This document shows positions 1 to 10,800 of a stretch of DNA of 16,682 bases, piece by piece. Numbering within the stretch: the stretch's first letter is position 1; every line of letters starts with the position of its first letter. The notes beneath the pieces are model-generated. The model saw only the letters and a program-made list of their open reading frames with translations, was not told the DNA's origin and made no database searches. This DNA is from Pseudomonadota bacterium (GTDB lineage Bacteria; Pseudomonadota; Alphaproteobacteria; Caulobacterales; Caulobacteraceae): positions 1 to 16,682 of the forward strand of contig JAEWJI010000051.1 of assembly GCA_023386645.1 (NCBI GenBank). The letters run 5' to 3'. Made by a program: the position numbers and the translations under genes.

Positions 1-257
1 ACGTTTCGGTCACCGCCACCGGCCTGCACGTGCACGGCCGGCTGTTCGCCTACCTCGACGGCACCGACCTGGCCCTCGACCTCCCGGCCGAGCGCGCCGA
101 GGACCTGGTCTCGCGCGAGGTCGCGGAGCCTGTTCCCGCCGGCCGCAGCGAGGCGAAGGGCGCCTGGGTGCGCATCGCCGACGCCGAGGACTGGCCGGAA
201 CTGGCCTCCGAGTCGCACCAGTTCGTCGGCGAGCCCGCCGTCGGCCACGACTCATGA
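1..257 (+). CDS. 3' end of a TfoX/YjbR-like small protein gene (5' end outside window)
   Basis: Only the C-terminal 84 or so residues are present, read from base 3 to a TGA at 255-257. The visible part begins with a short beta-hairpin-like stretch (HVHGRLFAYLDG), then DLALDLPAERAEDLV, a K-x-WV segment and a WPELA helix. This order (self-substrate strand, 'LP..R...LV', 'WV.I', 'W..L...A..FV') resembles the small TfoX N-terminal / MmcQ-YjbR-like proteins common in actinobacteria, whose role is usually unproven. Its stop overlaps the start of the next gene by ATGA, so the two are probably co-transcribed and translationally coupled. The family call rests on pattern memory of a partial protein and is tentative; that it is coding is much more certain. 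Confidence 0.6.
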   Translation, partial: VSVTATGLHVHGRLFAYLDGTDLALDLPAERAEDLVSREVAEPVPAGRSEAKGAWVRIADAEDWPELASESHQFVGEPAVGHDS

Positions 258-889
258 GCACTCCGGCCACTCCGGGCGCGCCGGGCCCCGGCTGGTATCC
301 GGACCCGACCGGCACCGGCGGCCTCCGCTGGTGGGACGGCGTCCGCTGGACGGAGCACGCGTCGACCGGTGCGGCGCCGTACACGCCCCAGCGCCGCCGC
401 CCGCTGCCGGAGGGGACGCCGGTGTACACGGTGTGGATCTGGCTCGTCGTGGCGTTGCCGATCATCCCGTCGCTGCTGCTGTTCTTCCTGCAGCCGCACA
501 TGATGTTCCGCGAAATCTCCGTGGGCGGCCGGTCGACGCTGACGATCGACCCGGTTTCCCTGATCGGTGGCCCCGCGTACTTCCTGATCTCGGCTATCAG
601 TTGGCTGGTCGCGGCGGCGGTGGTCGTGTTCTCGTGGCTGGACTACCGGGAACTCGTCCGCCGCGGCGTCGAGCGTCCTTTCCACTGGGCATGGTCCTTC
701 TTGGGGCTCGTCTACCCGATCGGCCGCAGTGTGATCGTGCGTGGCGTCGCCGGAGGCCGCGGCCTCGCCCCGCTGTGGGCCGCGATCGCGGTCCAGGTCG
801 TCGGCTTCGTCATCGTCATCGTCTGGACGTTCCTGCTGCTGTCCCAGATGCTGAGCACGGTCTCCCACCAGGTGCCCTACGGCGCCTGA
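254..889 (+). CDS. DUF2510 domain membrane protein, four predicted helices
   Basis: A 211-aa protein. Residues about 13-37 hold the classic DUF2510 motif: GWYPDP, then LRWWDGVRWTEH, a short actinobacterial domain usually found at the cytoplasmic N-terminus of membrane proteins. Four hydrophobic segments follow at roughly residues 57-80, 97-130, 140-160 and 175-205, so the protein should be an integral membrane protein with no catalytic motif that I can see. The start ATG overlaps the stop of the upstream gene (ATGA), supporting this start and an operon. The gene ends about 70 bases before tRNA-Ser and belongs to the old chromosomal flank rather than to the island. Function is unknown for the family. 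Confidence 0.85.
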   Translation: MSTPATPGAPGPGWYPDPTGTGGLRWWDGVRWTEHASTGAAPYTPQRRRPLPEGTPVYTVWIWLVVALPIIPSLLLFFLQPHMMFREISVGGRSTLTIDPVSLIGGPAYFLISAISWLVAAAVVVFSWLDYRELVRRGVERPFHWAWSFLGLVYPIGRSVIVRGVAGGRGLAPLWAAIAVQVVGFVIVIVWTFLLLSQMLSTVSHQVPYGA

Positions 890-923
890 GAGCCCGGTGT
901 CCGGACGCCCCCGCATCGTCCGT

Positions 924-929
924 TATGAT
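924..929 (+). promoter_or_regulatory. possible -10 element of tRNA-Ser promoter
   Basis: TATGAT lies 31 bases before the mature tRNA start, a sensible distance for a short 5' leader. The region 17 bases further up (CCGGAC) is a poor -35 match, so this is a guess from spacing and the -10 match alone. Confidence 0.3.
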
Positions 930-959
930 GGCTGTCGTGCGTCCGCTCGCGGTCGCGCT

Positions 960-1048
960 GGAGACGTCGCATAGTCAGGCCTAGTGCACCACCCTGCTAA
1001 GGTGGAGTCCCCGTAAGGGGACCGAGGGTTCAAATCCCTCCGTCTCCG
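960..1048 (+). tRNA. tRNA-Ser (anticodon GCU)
   Basis: The acceptor arm GGAGACG (960-966) pairs with CGTCTCC (1041-1047), followed by discriminator G at 1048. The anticodon stem CCACC/GGTGG (989-993 and 1001-1005) holds the 7-base loop CTGCTAA with anticodon GCT at 996-998, reading AGC/AGU serine codons. A long variable arm GTCCCC-GTAA-GGGGAC, diagnostic of class II tRNAs, and a T arm GAGGG-TTCAAAT-CCCTC complete the fold. The 3' CCA is not encoded. The 3' part of the gene (from 1028) is the left copy of the direct repeat bounding the island, so the island regenerates a complete tRNA. No terminator hairpin follows directly; it lies at 13872-13906. Confidence 0.97.
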
Positions 1049-1055
1049 CCGATCG
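1028..1055 (+). repeat. attL: left copy of the 28-bp island repeat
   Basis: Identical over 28 bases to 13845-13872. It covers the T loop, the 3' half of the T stem, the 3' acceptor strand and seven bases past the tRNA. The flanks diverge at once on both sides (G at 1027 against A at 13844; G at 1056 against A at 13873). The 3' end of a tRNA gene is the standard attB for many actinobacterial integrative elements. Confidence 0.88.
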
Positions 1056-1149
1056 GTTCCTCCATAAATTGGATGATTCTGCCCCATGTATTCGCGATAC
1101 GCTAGTGACAAGGTATTTCCTGCGGAGGGTGGCCAATATCGAGCCATGG

Positions 1150-1293
1150 GCCGAGCCCGACATCGCCGGCCACGGTCGTAATGTCTACGTTGGCCCCGGT
1201 GCAGACCTCGATGACCCGTTCTAGTTCGATTGGTCGCCTGGTCAGCCGATCGAGGTGCCAGACGAGTGAGCGGTCGACGCGTTTGTCATGGCC
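1150..1293 (-). pseudogene. serine recombinase (resolvase/integrase catalytic domain) fragment
   Basis: Read on the minus strand, this stretch encodes WHLDRLTRRPIELE followed by VIEVC and ITTVAGDVGLG. That is the conserved part of the serine recombinase N-terminal catalytic domain containing the 'DRL.R...EL' motif and the '.TV.GD.DL' strand. A TGA at 1294-1296 closes the frame upstream, so the catalytic serine region is missing. The frame loses similarity after GLG and ends at a stop near 1110, so the rest of the catalytic domain and any large recombinase or zinc-ribbon domain are also missing. It lies about 100 bases inside the left att site, where an integrase gene often sits. It may be what is left of the island's own integrase, or of an unrelated resolvase or transposon: elements using tRNA 3' ends more often carry tyrosine integrases. 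Confidence 0.7.
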
Positions 1294-1912
1294 TCACCCG
1301 AGCCACAAGCGAAAGGCACAAGTGCCGCGCGATGCTCCTTCTTGAGGGCCGCGCAATAGCCGTTGTTGAGCCGAGCTGAGGCTGATCGCCAACAGGCCCG
1401 GGATGAACGCGACACCGTCCCCCCGCCTCGACGCCTTATCCGCCCACTATGCGACGCCGAACCGAAGCATAAGCACCGTCAGCGGAGCCTACGAGGGTCG
1501 TGCCGGAGGCCACTCTGTTGCTTGGTGTTGTTTGAGTGCAGTCCGCGGAACAGATTGGAAGAGAGCTCCCTCGCGAACCTGCGCCGGCTCGCCGTCTTCT
1601 AACCGCTGATGGGGTCACCAGGTCGATGAGTGCCCCGGCCACGGTGCCCAGTTCTTCGAGCTACGTCGTGGTGGCGGAGTGACCCGGAGGACAGTGCGGG
1701 TTGCGATAAAACCTGTCATTTGTCACGAGCCGGAATCCGCCAGTTGCGTGCGAAGCCAATCAGGTAGACGACAATTTTTACCCCCAATGCGAGGGGTGTA
1801 CTGCCCGGGTTTCCGCGGATTTCGGGATTCTGTACGGTTTCACATGACTGGCGCGCGGCTCTAGGTTTCGATCTGACGGCCATCGGGGGCCTGACTGGGG
1901 ATCTTCGGAGGC
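1294..1912. other. gene-poor left end of the island
   Basis: About 600 bases without a convincing gene on either strand. Short open frames are present but their composition looks random and none has both a ribosome binding site and a recognisable protein. The stretch is probably decayed mobile-element DNA plus the upstream region of the lamG-like gene. I found no convincing -35/-10 pair. At 1818-1852 it holds two short blocks resembling sequence around the right end of the island, described under findings. Confidence 0.5.
1907..1911 (+). promoter_or_regulatory. Shine-Dalgarno GGAGG of the DNRLRE/LamG gene; start ambiguous
   Basis: GGAGG ends one base before ATG 1913 and four bases before GTG 1916. 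A one-base spacer is too short for efficient initiation, so GTG 1916 may be the true start; alternatively ATG 1913 uses the weaker GGGGA at 1897-1901. The protein changes by a single residue. Confidence 0.5.
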
Positions 1913-4825
1913 ATGGTGCGTCTTACCGCTCGCGCTAATTCGTACGTTTCGCTCGGCGTGGTTGGCGCTGTACTCGCCGGGCTCTTGCTGGCACCGGTGT
2001 CGGCGGCGATCGCGGATACCAGCTCGCCTGTGGTGGATGCGCCCTCGGCAGCAACGGAGGATGCAGCCCGCGCGATCGCCGTGCAGTTCGGGCATAAGGT
2101 GCGGGTTGATTCGGAGACGTCGCCTACGTCGCTGGTGAATGCTCTCCCGAACGGCGGTTTCGCTGCGGAGTCGGACGTCGTGCCCGAGCGGGTACACAAG
2201 AACGGCGACTGGGTGCCCGAAGACACCGCCTTGACCATCCAAGCGGGGTGGGCAACGCCGGCAGCAGTCGCATCGCCGGTGCGATTTTCGGCCGGTGGCA
2301 ATAGCTCGTTGGCTCAGGTGCTGTCCTCGGACGGCAGTTGGGTGACAGAGTACTGGCCGTACGGCAATCTCCCCGCGCCCGAGTTGAGTGGCTCCAGCGC
2401 GGTTTACGCCGACGTCTTCCCGGGGGTCGACCTGCAGGTCGCGGCGACCCAGCTGGGTATGTCGGAAGTTCTGGTGATCAAAACGGCTTCGGCGGCAGCC
2501 GACCCTCGGCTGGCGACCGTCCAGTTCACAATTGGGGGGGCAACGCCGACGGTTCAAGCCAAGACGCGCAGCTTGACGGCGACCACCCCGTCCTCCGCTG
2601 TCGTGACCTCGGCTACCCCGCTGTGGTGGGACTCCTCGACACCGGGGGTCAGCGCAGATAACACGGCTGGTGCCGAACCTCGGGGCCTCGCTTTCCAGGC
2701 GGGAGCCTCCACGGTGTCATTGAACGTCAGCGACGTCACAGCTAAGGCGGGCTTGTCGTATCCGATCTATGTCGATCCGGCGTGGAGCGGATACAGCTCG
2801 CACCTCATCGCCGACTGGTATGACGACCGCGCCTACCCGAACCAGTCCTATTTCGACCCGCCCGAGGACAGTGTGGGATACGGCATCCAGGGCGGTGTGG
2901 GCTATCTCTCTCGCGCGTTCTTCCAATTCGACACCAGCGCGCTCGTCGGTAAGCAGATCAACACGGCGTCGATGAACCTCTACCAGACGTACGCGAACTC
3001 GTGCGATACGACGCTGGTGGAAGCCTGGCGATACTCGTCCACCGCCACCGGCTTCACGTGGAACACCGAACCAGCTGCGTGGGCCCAGCTCTTGGATCAG
3101 CAGGGCGACGCCAACGGTGGTCCGTGCGCTCCGAACCCCGCCACGGTGGGATGGAACGTGACGCAAGGCGTCGTTTATGCGGCTGCCAACTCGCAGACGA
3201 GCCTGACGATCGGCCTTCGTGTGGGAAACGAGAACAACTCGCTGACGCGCAAGCACTATCGGTGGGATGCGAGCCTTTACACCCAGTACAACACCCCGCC
3301 CGCACAACCGACAAACTTGCACCTGGACTACGGAGCCGGCAACGTCAAGTCATGCACGGGTACCTCGAAGGCGAACCCACTTCTCGTTTCGACGCGGGGG
3401 AAGGCCGTCGTGCCCATGTACGGAACGATCACCGACGCGGATGCCTCGAGCCAGGCAAGCCTTGGTGCTGTCCTTTACGTGAACGATATGACGGGGGCCA
3501 CGGCACAGGCTGTCTACTCGGCGAACCTCACTCCGAACAGCGCAGGCACAGTCAGCCTGAACTACGGGTCCGGACAGCCTGCCCTGCTCGACGGACACAT
3601 ATACAAATACTACATAGTCCCTACCGATGGTCTCGCGGTGGGACCTCACTCGATTGACTGCTTTTTCCAAGTCTTCTCCAGCAATTTCGATGCCCCAGCC
3701 GCTGTAAGTGCCAGCTCGGGTGACGTGATGGGTACCCAGGGAACAGCAAGCGTGACGGTCAGCGGTACATCTGCCAGTCGCGTTGCAGGCTGGATGTATT
3801 GGACAAGTAATCAGGACAACGCCGTCGCCGGCTTGCCGTCGACCGTTTCGTTCTCGGCGAATGAGAACACCTGTGCGCGGCCGACCACGACGAATAAAGA
3901 CGGAACGATCATCGGGTACGTGTGCGGTACTGCCTCGCCGGCGACGATCCACTTCCCGGTCTCTGGCGCGAACATGACGCTGCAGGTCTTGGCGCTGGAT
4001 GCGGTCGGTAACTACGCCGCCGTCACGGTCAATAACACCGAAACACCGGAGATCGCATTTGCGAACTCAGACCATTCCGAGGCGCCGTTGAGCTTCACCA
4101 ATGGTGGTTCCGGTCACGGTTGGATTACCGATCCTAAGTACGATTACGTGGCTCCGCCGCCGCAGCTTCCAATCACTATTCCTGATTCAGGAAGTGCGAA
4201 CCCGACCGGTCTGGTCGTCCCAACCGGGGCGGGAGCGTCGGCCACGGACGACGACGTCTCCAGCGGACTCACCGGCATCGGATACGTGCTCACCCTCACC
4301 GGTAGCTCGATCACAACCCCGATCGGCACGTCCGCAGGGATAACCAACTCGGCGAGGTCGTTCGCTGTTGCAGCGTGGGCAAAACCCGCCGACCTAACAG
4401 GTCTCCACACGCTCGCTTCGCAGAAGGGCAACGCCAACGGGCCCGGCTTCGAGCTCCGGACGAATGGGACCACCGCGGAGTTCTGCCTGACTAGTCAAGG
4501 GACCGTGGCGCGGGCGTGCGCGAGTGCGACAGCGAGCGCGGACCAGCTGAACGTGAACAGCTGGGTGCACCTGACGGGCGTTTGGGATGCCCTGAACTCG
4601 CAACTTCGCCTGTACAACAACGAGGTTCCCATCGCAGCGGCCGCGCTTGCAGACCCCTCCGGAGATCCCGGAACTCAGGCGCCCATCACCTTGGGCTCAA
4701 CCGTCCAAAATACCGGCGCAATCACTACACCTTGGGTGGGCAAGGTCTCCGATCTCGTGGCGCTGCCAGGAGTTCCGACGGCAACCCAGATCTACAACAT
4801 CAGCAGCTACCAGGACCCGCAGTGA
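1913..4825 (+). CDS. exported DNRLRE / LamG-like domain protein, partner of the Rhs protein
   Basis: A 970-aa protein. Residues 1-35 form a Sec signal peptide: basic MVRLTAR, a hydrophobic core and a likely cleavage after SAAIA. Residues about 89-107 hold the 'G.WVPEDT.L' segment seen before the surface domains of such actinobacterial proteins. A DNRLRE-type beta domain spans about 290-455, marked by YPIYVDPAW before it, FFQFDTSALVGKQI and a conserved cysteine pair. The middle (460-780) looks like Ig/fibronectin-type beta repeats. Residues about 810-965 form a LamG/concanavalin-like jelly-roll (FAVAAWAKP, ASQKGN, NSWVHLTGVWD, LRLYNNEV). No catalytic motif or LPXTG sorting signal is seen, so it is probably secreted or held by binding. 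It runs directly into the rhs gene (stop 4823-4825, rhs ATG 4837), so the two form an operon. In other actinobacteria these domains also occur fused N-terminally to Rhs repeats, so this pair may be a split version; that is inference. Confidence 0.85.
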   Translation: MVRLTARANSYVSLGVVGAVLAGLLLAPVSAAIADTSSPVVDAPSAATEDAARAIAVQFGHKVRVDSETSPTSLVNALPNGGFAAESDVVPERVHKNGDWVPEDTALTIQAGWATPAAVASPVRFSAGGNSSLAQVLSSDGSWVTEYWPYGNLPAPELSGSSAVYADVFPGVDLQVAATQLGMSEVLVIKTASAAADPRLATVQFTIGGATPTVQAKTRSLTATTPSSAVVTSATPLWWDSSTPGVSADNTAGAEPRGLAFQAGASTVSLNVSDVTAKAGLSYPIYVDPAWSGYSSHLIADWYDDRAYPNQSYFDPPEDSVGYGIQGGVGYLSRAFFQFDTSALVGKQINTASMNLYQTYANSCDTTLVEAWRYSSTATGFTWNTEPAAWAQLLDQQGDANGGPCAPNPATVGWNVTQGVVYAAANSQTSLTIGLRVGNENNSLTRKHYRWDASLYTQYNTPPAQPTNLHLDYGAGNVKSCTGTSKANPLLVSTRGKAVVPMYGTITDADASSQASLGAVLYVNDMTGATAQAVYSANLTPNSAGTVSLNYGSGQPALLDGHIYKYYIVPTDGLAVGPHSIDCFFQVFSSNFDAPAAVSASSGDVMGTQGTASVTVSGTSASRVAGWMYWTSNQDNAVAGLPSTVSFSANENTCARPTTTNKDGTIIGYVCGTASPATIHFPVSGANMTLQVLALDAVGNYAAVTVNNTETPEIAFANSDHSEAPLSFTNGGSGHGWITDPKYDYVAPPPQLPITIPDSGSANPTGLVVPTGAGASATDDDVSSGLTGIGYVLTLTGSSITTPIGTSAGITNSARSFAVAAWAKPADLTGLHTLASQKGNANGPGFELRTNGTTAEFCLTSQGTVARACASATASADQLNVNSWVHLTGVWDALNSQLRLYNNEVPIAAAALADPSGDPGTQAPITLGSTVQNTGAITTPWVGKVSDLVALPGVPTATQIYNISSYQDPQ

Positions 4826-4828
4826 GGA
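4824..4828 (+). promoter_or_regulatory. Shine-Dalgarno GAGGA that decides the rhs start
   Basis: GAGGA overlaps the stop codon of the upstream gene and lies eight bases before ATG 4837, favouring that start. A GTG at 4822 overlapping the upstream TGA (GTGA) is in frame and would add five residues before the same signal peptide, but it has no good ribosome binding site. The frame stays open far upstream by chance of base composition. Confidence 0.65.
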
Positions 4829-4836
4829 AACCGACG

Positions 4837-7800
4837 ATGCGACCATCCCGCTCACGCACCCGCCTGGCGCTAACGATCCTGGCAGTCGCTGGGCTCGGTG
4901 CAACGCTGCTGCAGCCGATCGCCGCACAGGCTGCTCAGCCGGATACAAGCGCACTCACGCAGTTGCCCCCGGTGCCGGGCCACGGGGACGCCTCGACCGC
5001 CCCTAAACCCACCTCCAGCAACCCCACTCGTCCGATCAAGGCGGTTACTCTGTCGGCCGGCAGCTACGACGCCACGCTCAGCAAGGGTGGCAAGCCCCTG
5101 GGAACCTCGACGCAGGCCGCCGCCGACGGGGCATGGCAGCCCCTGGGAAGCAGCGGCATCCAACTCGGTCATGCGTCAACCAAGCCCACGGCCAAAGATC
5201 GCTCCACCAGCGGGCCGACAAAGGTGCATGTCAACGTCCTGAGTTCACAGGACGCCAAAAAGCGCACCGGTTCCGCGATTGCCGTCGAGGTCACTCGAAC
5301 GGATGGATCTAGGGACGCAGGCCCGGTTGCGCTGCAGATTCCGTCGGATATTCTCACGTCCACGTACGGGGCGAACTACGCCTCGAGGCTGCGATGGGTG
5401 GAGGCGCCTGCCTCCCGAGCGACGTCACCGAAGGCGACCGCCACATCCGCTGTCCCCGTCAGCGCCGCTACATCGAAGAGCAGTGTGATGCTGACTCCGC
5501 AAGCGTCGGGCACCGCGATGATGCTCGCCGCGCAATCCTCCGGAGCATCCTCGAACGGCTCCGGCGACTACACGGCAACACCTCTGAACACCGCCGCCAC
5601 CTGGGATGTCTCCGCGCAGACCGGTGACTTCTCCTGGTCTTATCCGATCCGCACCGTTCCGGTCGCAGCAGGCCCACAGCCCTCGGTCGCTCTGCGCTAC
5701 GACTCGCAGTCCGTCGATGGGGAGACCGGGGCCACGAACAACCAACCGTCCTCTGTCGGCGAAGGATGGAGCGTGGCCGGTGGTGGGTTCATCCAACGGA
5801 ACTACGTGCCGTGTTCATTGGACGATGGCGCAACCGGACCTATCGCTAGTTCCGGTGACCTGTGCTGGAAGGCCGACAATGCGACGCTGTCCATCGCCGG
5901 TCACGCGGGACAGCTCGATCAGATCGGCACGAGCGGGCAATGGCGCCTACAGTCCGACGACGGCACCCGCATCCAGCACGCCACCGGAAGCCCAAACTGC
6001 GGCAGCAACGGAACCTGGGACACCGATTGCTGGGTGGTGACCACCACAGACGGTACCCAATACTTCTTCGGCTCCCGATCTGCTTCCCAGTCCACATGGA
6101 CTGTTCCCGTCTACGGAAACGACCCGGGCGAACCTTGCAACGCCGCGACGTTCTGTATGCAGGCATGGCGGTGGAATCTCGACGAAGTGGTCGACGTTCA
6201 CGGCAACGCTGAAGTGTTCTATTACGACGCCCAGAACAACATCTACTCGCGCGGCGGAACGACGCCGACACTTTATGTCCGGGGCGGCGAGCTCGACCAC
6301 ATCGACTACGGCATGAACGTCAGCCACATCACTGACTCCAACGCCGCTTCTGCCACCGTCGCATTCACTTACGACGGCTATGGCCGGTGCGACGATGCCA
6401 CCCACGCCAACTGCACCAGCGAACCAACAGCTGGCTTCGCCACGACACCGGCGCACCCCGCCGACTACCCGGATATCCCGTTCGATCAGAACTGCACCAG
6501 CGGCAGCTGCGCCGGTCTGATCTCGCCGACCTTCTGGACGGCATCGACGCTGTCCAGTATCACGGCCACTTCCTGGTCGGGCGGCGTTGCCTCAAAGGTC
6601 GACTCCTGGACACTCGGTCATTCCTTTCCCGATCCCGGCGATGGGGGAGCCCACTCGCTGTGGCTGACACGGATCGACCACACCGGGTACGTCGGAGGAA
6701 CCGCCACCGAACCGCCGACGATTTTCTCCGGCACGCCGCTCCAGAACCGGGTTCTCACCCTGACGTTCTCGGCGTTGTACAAATACCGCCTGAGCAGCAT
6801 CGTCACGAGCCTCGGCGGCTCGTTCACCGTTCAATATTCGGGAACGGACTGCCAACCCTCAGAGGGACCGACGATCCTCGCGAACCCGTGGAGTAACAAC
6901 CGTCGGTGCTTCCCCGAACAATGGGCGCCGCCGGGCAATGCACCGCAGATGGATCTCTTTCACAAGTACGTCGTCACGCAGGTTCAGGCGAGTCCCGTCA
7001 CTGGCACACCGAACGTCGCGAACCAGATCACGACTTACACATACGGCACTCCCGCCTGGAGGTATGAGACCTCCCCGCTTGTGCCGACGAAGGAGCGCAC
7101 CTGGTCCCGCTTCGCCGGCTTCAACCAGGTAAGCGTCCTCACGGGCGACCCAAACCAGCCCGCGAATGAAAAGCGGACGGACTACACCTTCTACCAGGGC
7201 ATGAACGGCGATCGCGCCGGGGCCAGCGGGGGAAGCAAGACTGTCACGGTTGCGGGTACCAGCATCCCCGACGATCTTTGGTTCGCCGGCCAGGCGTACG
7301 AGACCAAGGTCGGCAACGGCTCAGCGGGCCAGGTCGTCTCCGACACAGTCAAGAAATCGCTCTGGGTCTCCGGGCAGACGGCCAGCGACAGCTTTGGCAC
7401 CAGCTACTTGACGGGCGATCGCGTCACTACGACCACCGTCCCGAGCAGCACAGCCGGGACCGCCACCAGCACGATAACGACGACCCACGACCCAACTTAC
7501 GGATACCCGGTGAGCGTCGAGACCATCCACGATGACTCCGCGCCTCCCTCGTGCGTTACCACGGACTTCGTGAACAACACCAGCACATGGCTGATCGGCC
7601 TCGTCGCGCACACCCGCACCGTCAACACGACATGTGGTACCCCCTTCAGCCCGGGGAACGTGGTTTCCGAAACCCGCACTGCTTACGACAGCCTCGGCTA
7701 TGGAGCTGGCCCGACGCTCGGGGATCTAACGGAGACCGGTACCGCGAACAGCTACGACGCGAACAGCCAGCCGCAATACACCATCACCGGAAAGACCTCG

Positions 7801-10800
7801 TACGACAGCATGGGCCGTGCCGTCTCCGCGACAGACTCGCTGGGCCACACCACGACAACCGCCTACACACCTGCCGCGGGAACGAGCGAGCCCGGAAGCC
7901 TGACCAGCACCCTCGTCACCAACGTGACCGCACCGGTGGCATGGAAGACGTCGACCAGCTATCAGCCGGCGTGGAACGTCCCCGTCGAAACATCCGACCA
8001 AAACGGCAAGATCACCGATCTCAGCTACGACCCCCTTGGACGCCGTACCGGAGTCTGGCTGCCCGGCAACAGCAAGGCCACGAACCCTGCCGACCCCAAC
8101 ACCGCTTACAGCTACAGCCTCTCTCAAAGCGCTCCTTCGGTCGTGACCACCACGACACTCAAAGCGTCATCCAAAGTCACCACCTTCAGCCTGTACGACG
8201 GGCTGGGCCAGCTGCTTCAGACCCAAGCGCCGAACGTCGCCGGGAAGACCACCGTCACCGACTACGGATACGACGCCCAAGGCAACCAGAACCTGAGCAA
8301 CAACCCCTACTGGACTGCTGACGTCACCCCGTCCGGGACACTGTTCGTCCCCAACAACACCTCCAATATCCCCTCCGCGACAGCAACTCAATTCGACGCG
8401 GTCGGCCGGCCCACCGCACAGCTGACACTGTCTTACGGAATCGAAAAATACCGCACCACCACGTCGTACCCCGGTGCGGACCGCACCGACGTCACCCCGC
8501 CCGCGGGAGGCACCCCCACCAGCACCTACAGCAACTCGCTCGGCCAGCGCACCTCTCTTGTGCAGTACCAAGCGAGCAGCATCAGCGCCTCGGCGCCGAC
8601 AATCACCACCACCTACGGCTACAACAACGCCGGAACTCTGAACCGGATGAGCGACCAGGCCGGTAACACGTGGACCTGGAACTACGACCTCCTCGGGCAT
8701 CAGACCAGTGCGACCGACCCGGACACCGGAACCACCACCACGACCTACGACTCCGGCGGGAATCTGCTCTCCAGCACCGATGCGCGAGGAATCACGCTCG
8801 CGTACACGTACGACACGATGAACCGCAAGACCGCTGTCTACACCGGCAGCGCCAGTGGCGCTATTCAAGCCAAGTGGAGTTACGACTCCGTCACCGGCGC
8901 GGTCGGCCAGCTTGCCAGCTCGACCACGTACACCGGCTCCACTCCGTCAACGCCGGGCCTTGCGTACACGACCAGCTACACCGGATACGACAGCGGCTAC
9001 CAGCCCACCGGGCAAACGATCAGCGTCCCGGCTGGCGCGCCCGCGTTCGGAGGCACCAGTTACAGCTACACAATGCAATATAACCGCGACGAGACACTGA
9101 AAACGAAGGTCATTCCCGCTATGGGAGGACTCGGCATCGAGGGTCTCCGCTACGGGTACGACAGCCTCGGAAACCTCAGCAGCCTCTCTGGAACCAGCAC
9201 CTACGGGCTCGTCAATTACACGAACATCGGGCAGGTTGGATCCATCAGCCGGGGAAACACTGTCGCGCTAGCCAGCAGCTTCGGGTATGACCCCGCGACC
9301 GGTGCGCTGTCGGGCAAGGTCGAAACAGAGACTAATGGCAGCACGATCACCACTCCTGCGACGCTCACATACACGCGGAATCCGGCAGGCGACATCACCG
9401 AGGCCCAGGACAAGGGAACCAGCACAACGGATACGCAGTGCTTCCAATACGACACCCTCCGCAATCTCACCCAGGCGTGGACGCCCGCAAACAACACGTG
9501 CGACGCTGCCGGGCCCGGTGCGTCGACCGGTCTTGGCGGTCCGGCACCGTATTGGACCAGCTATGTCATCGATGACATCACGGGGAACAGGACGCAGACG
9601 GTCAGCCACAACAGCGGGGGCGTCCCCGCGAGCACGAGCGACTACAGTTACCCGACTGCAGGCAGTGGTCAGCCGCACGCCGTGAGTACCGTGAGCACCA
9701 CTGGCGCTGGCGCTGGGACAGCCTCGTACGGATACGATTCGGCAGGAAACACGACCAACCGGCCGGGTCAATCGCTCACGTGGGGGCCCCTCGGCCAACT
9801 CGCCACCACAAACGCTGGTGGGGTCACTCAGAGCAACGTCTACACCGCCGACGGTCAGCTGCTTCTGCAGACCGACGCTTCGACCGGTTCGACGCTGTTC
9901 ATCGGTGAGACCCAACTGCACGTTGCGCCGGGGGGATCGACCGCAACCGCAGTCCGTGACTACGCCATCACGGGGCACACCGTTGGCGAGCGCACGAGCA
10001 AGTCCGGGGTTACTGGCTCCGCCTTGTACTACACGGCGACCGAAAACAATGACACCGTCTACCTCGAAATCGACGCATCGACGGGTGCTCTCACTCGCCG
10101 ATATACAGATCCCTACGGCAATGTCCGAGGAGCAACAGCCCCGTGGTCGAGCGGCAATGGTTACCTGAACAAGCCGTCCGACGCCTTCGCTGGCACAGCT
10201 CAGGTAGGGCTACGGTCGTTTGATTCTGCACTGGGGCGCTTTATCAGCGCAGATCCCATATTGGCGCCGGCGAACCCCGCGCAAAACAATCCGTTCAACT
10301 ACTCGTCGAACAATCCCGTTACTTTTGCTGACCCAACGGGCGCTTGCTACGTCGCTTCTACTGACTCGTTCAACCACAACGTCAACTGCTCGAGCGGAGG
10401 CCCTGCGCCACAGATCACGCACGGTGTGAACCAGTCCGGACCGGACCACGCTGCTTACCGTGGGCTCCGAGCGTCTCACGGACCATCCCAGTCGACGACT
10501 GTTCCGCTGTTCGTTCCGCCGGTCGTACCGGCCGTTGATGCCATTGCGCTCGCCCGCGTATTTAGCGCCAGTGCTACCCTCTTGCTCACCATTCTGTCGA
10601 TGAAGGGCGACACTTCTGCCGACCAGGGATCAGCGGCCCAAGAGAATCAGCCGCAATCGGGCCAAAGCTCCTCGTGCGGACCGGCAGAGTATGCGTGTGC
10701 AGACGACGAGCCCGAATGGCGCGCAAACACCAGTCATATTTTTCGAGACGACGATGGTCACCTCGCGGAGGACAACGCCGCGAATCGAGAAATCATCGAG

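Noticed and set aside
50..916. 288-codon minus-strand frame
   Set aside because: It is the antisense shadow of the TfoX-like and DUF2510 genes; its Arg/Asp/His-rich composition is typical of such shadows.
923..1163. Open frames antisense to tRNA-Ser (with 'AETEGFEPSVPLRG'-like peptide)
   Set aside because: Such peptides are familiar false proteins produced by reading across tRNA genes; the tRNA fold explains this DNA fully.
4516..4836. Extension of the rhs frame 107 codons upstream
   Set aside because: It overlaps the end of the LamG protein in another frame and precedes a clear ribosome binding site, ATG and signal peptide at 4837.
7800..10000. Short sequence repeats such as TACGACAGC and ACCACCACC within rhs, considered as DNA repeats or CRISPR
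   Set aside because: They follow the YD-repeat protein pattern, with irregular spacing and no unique spacers.
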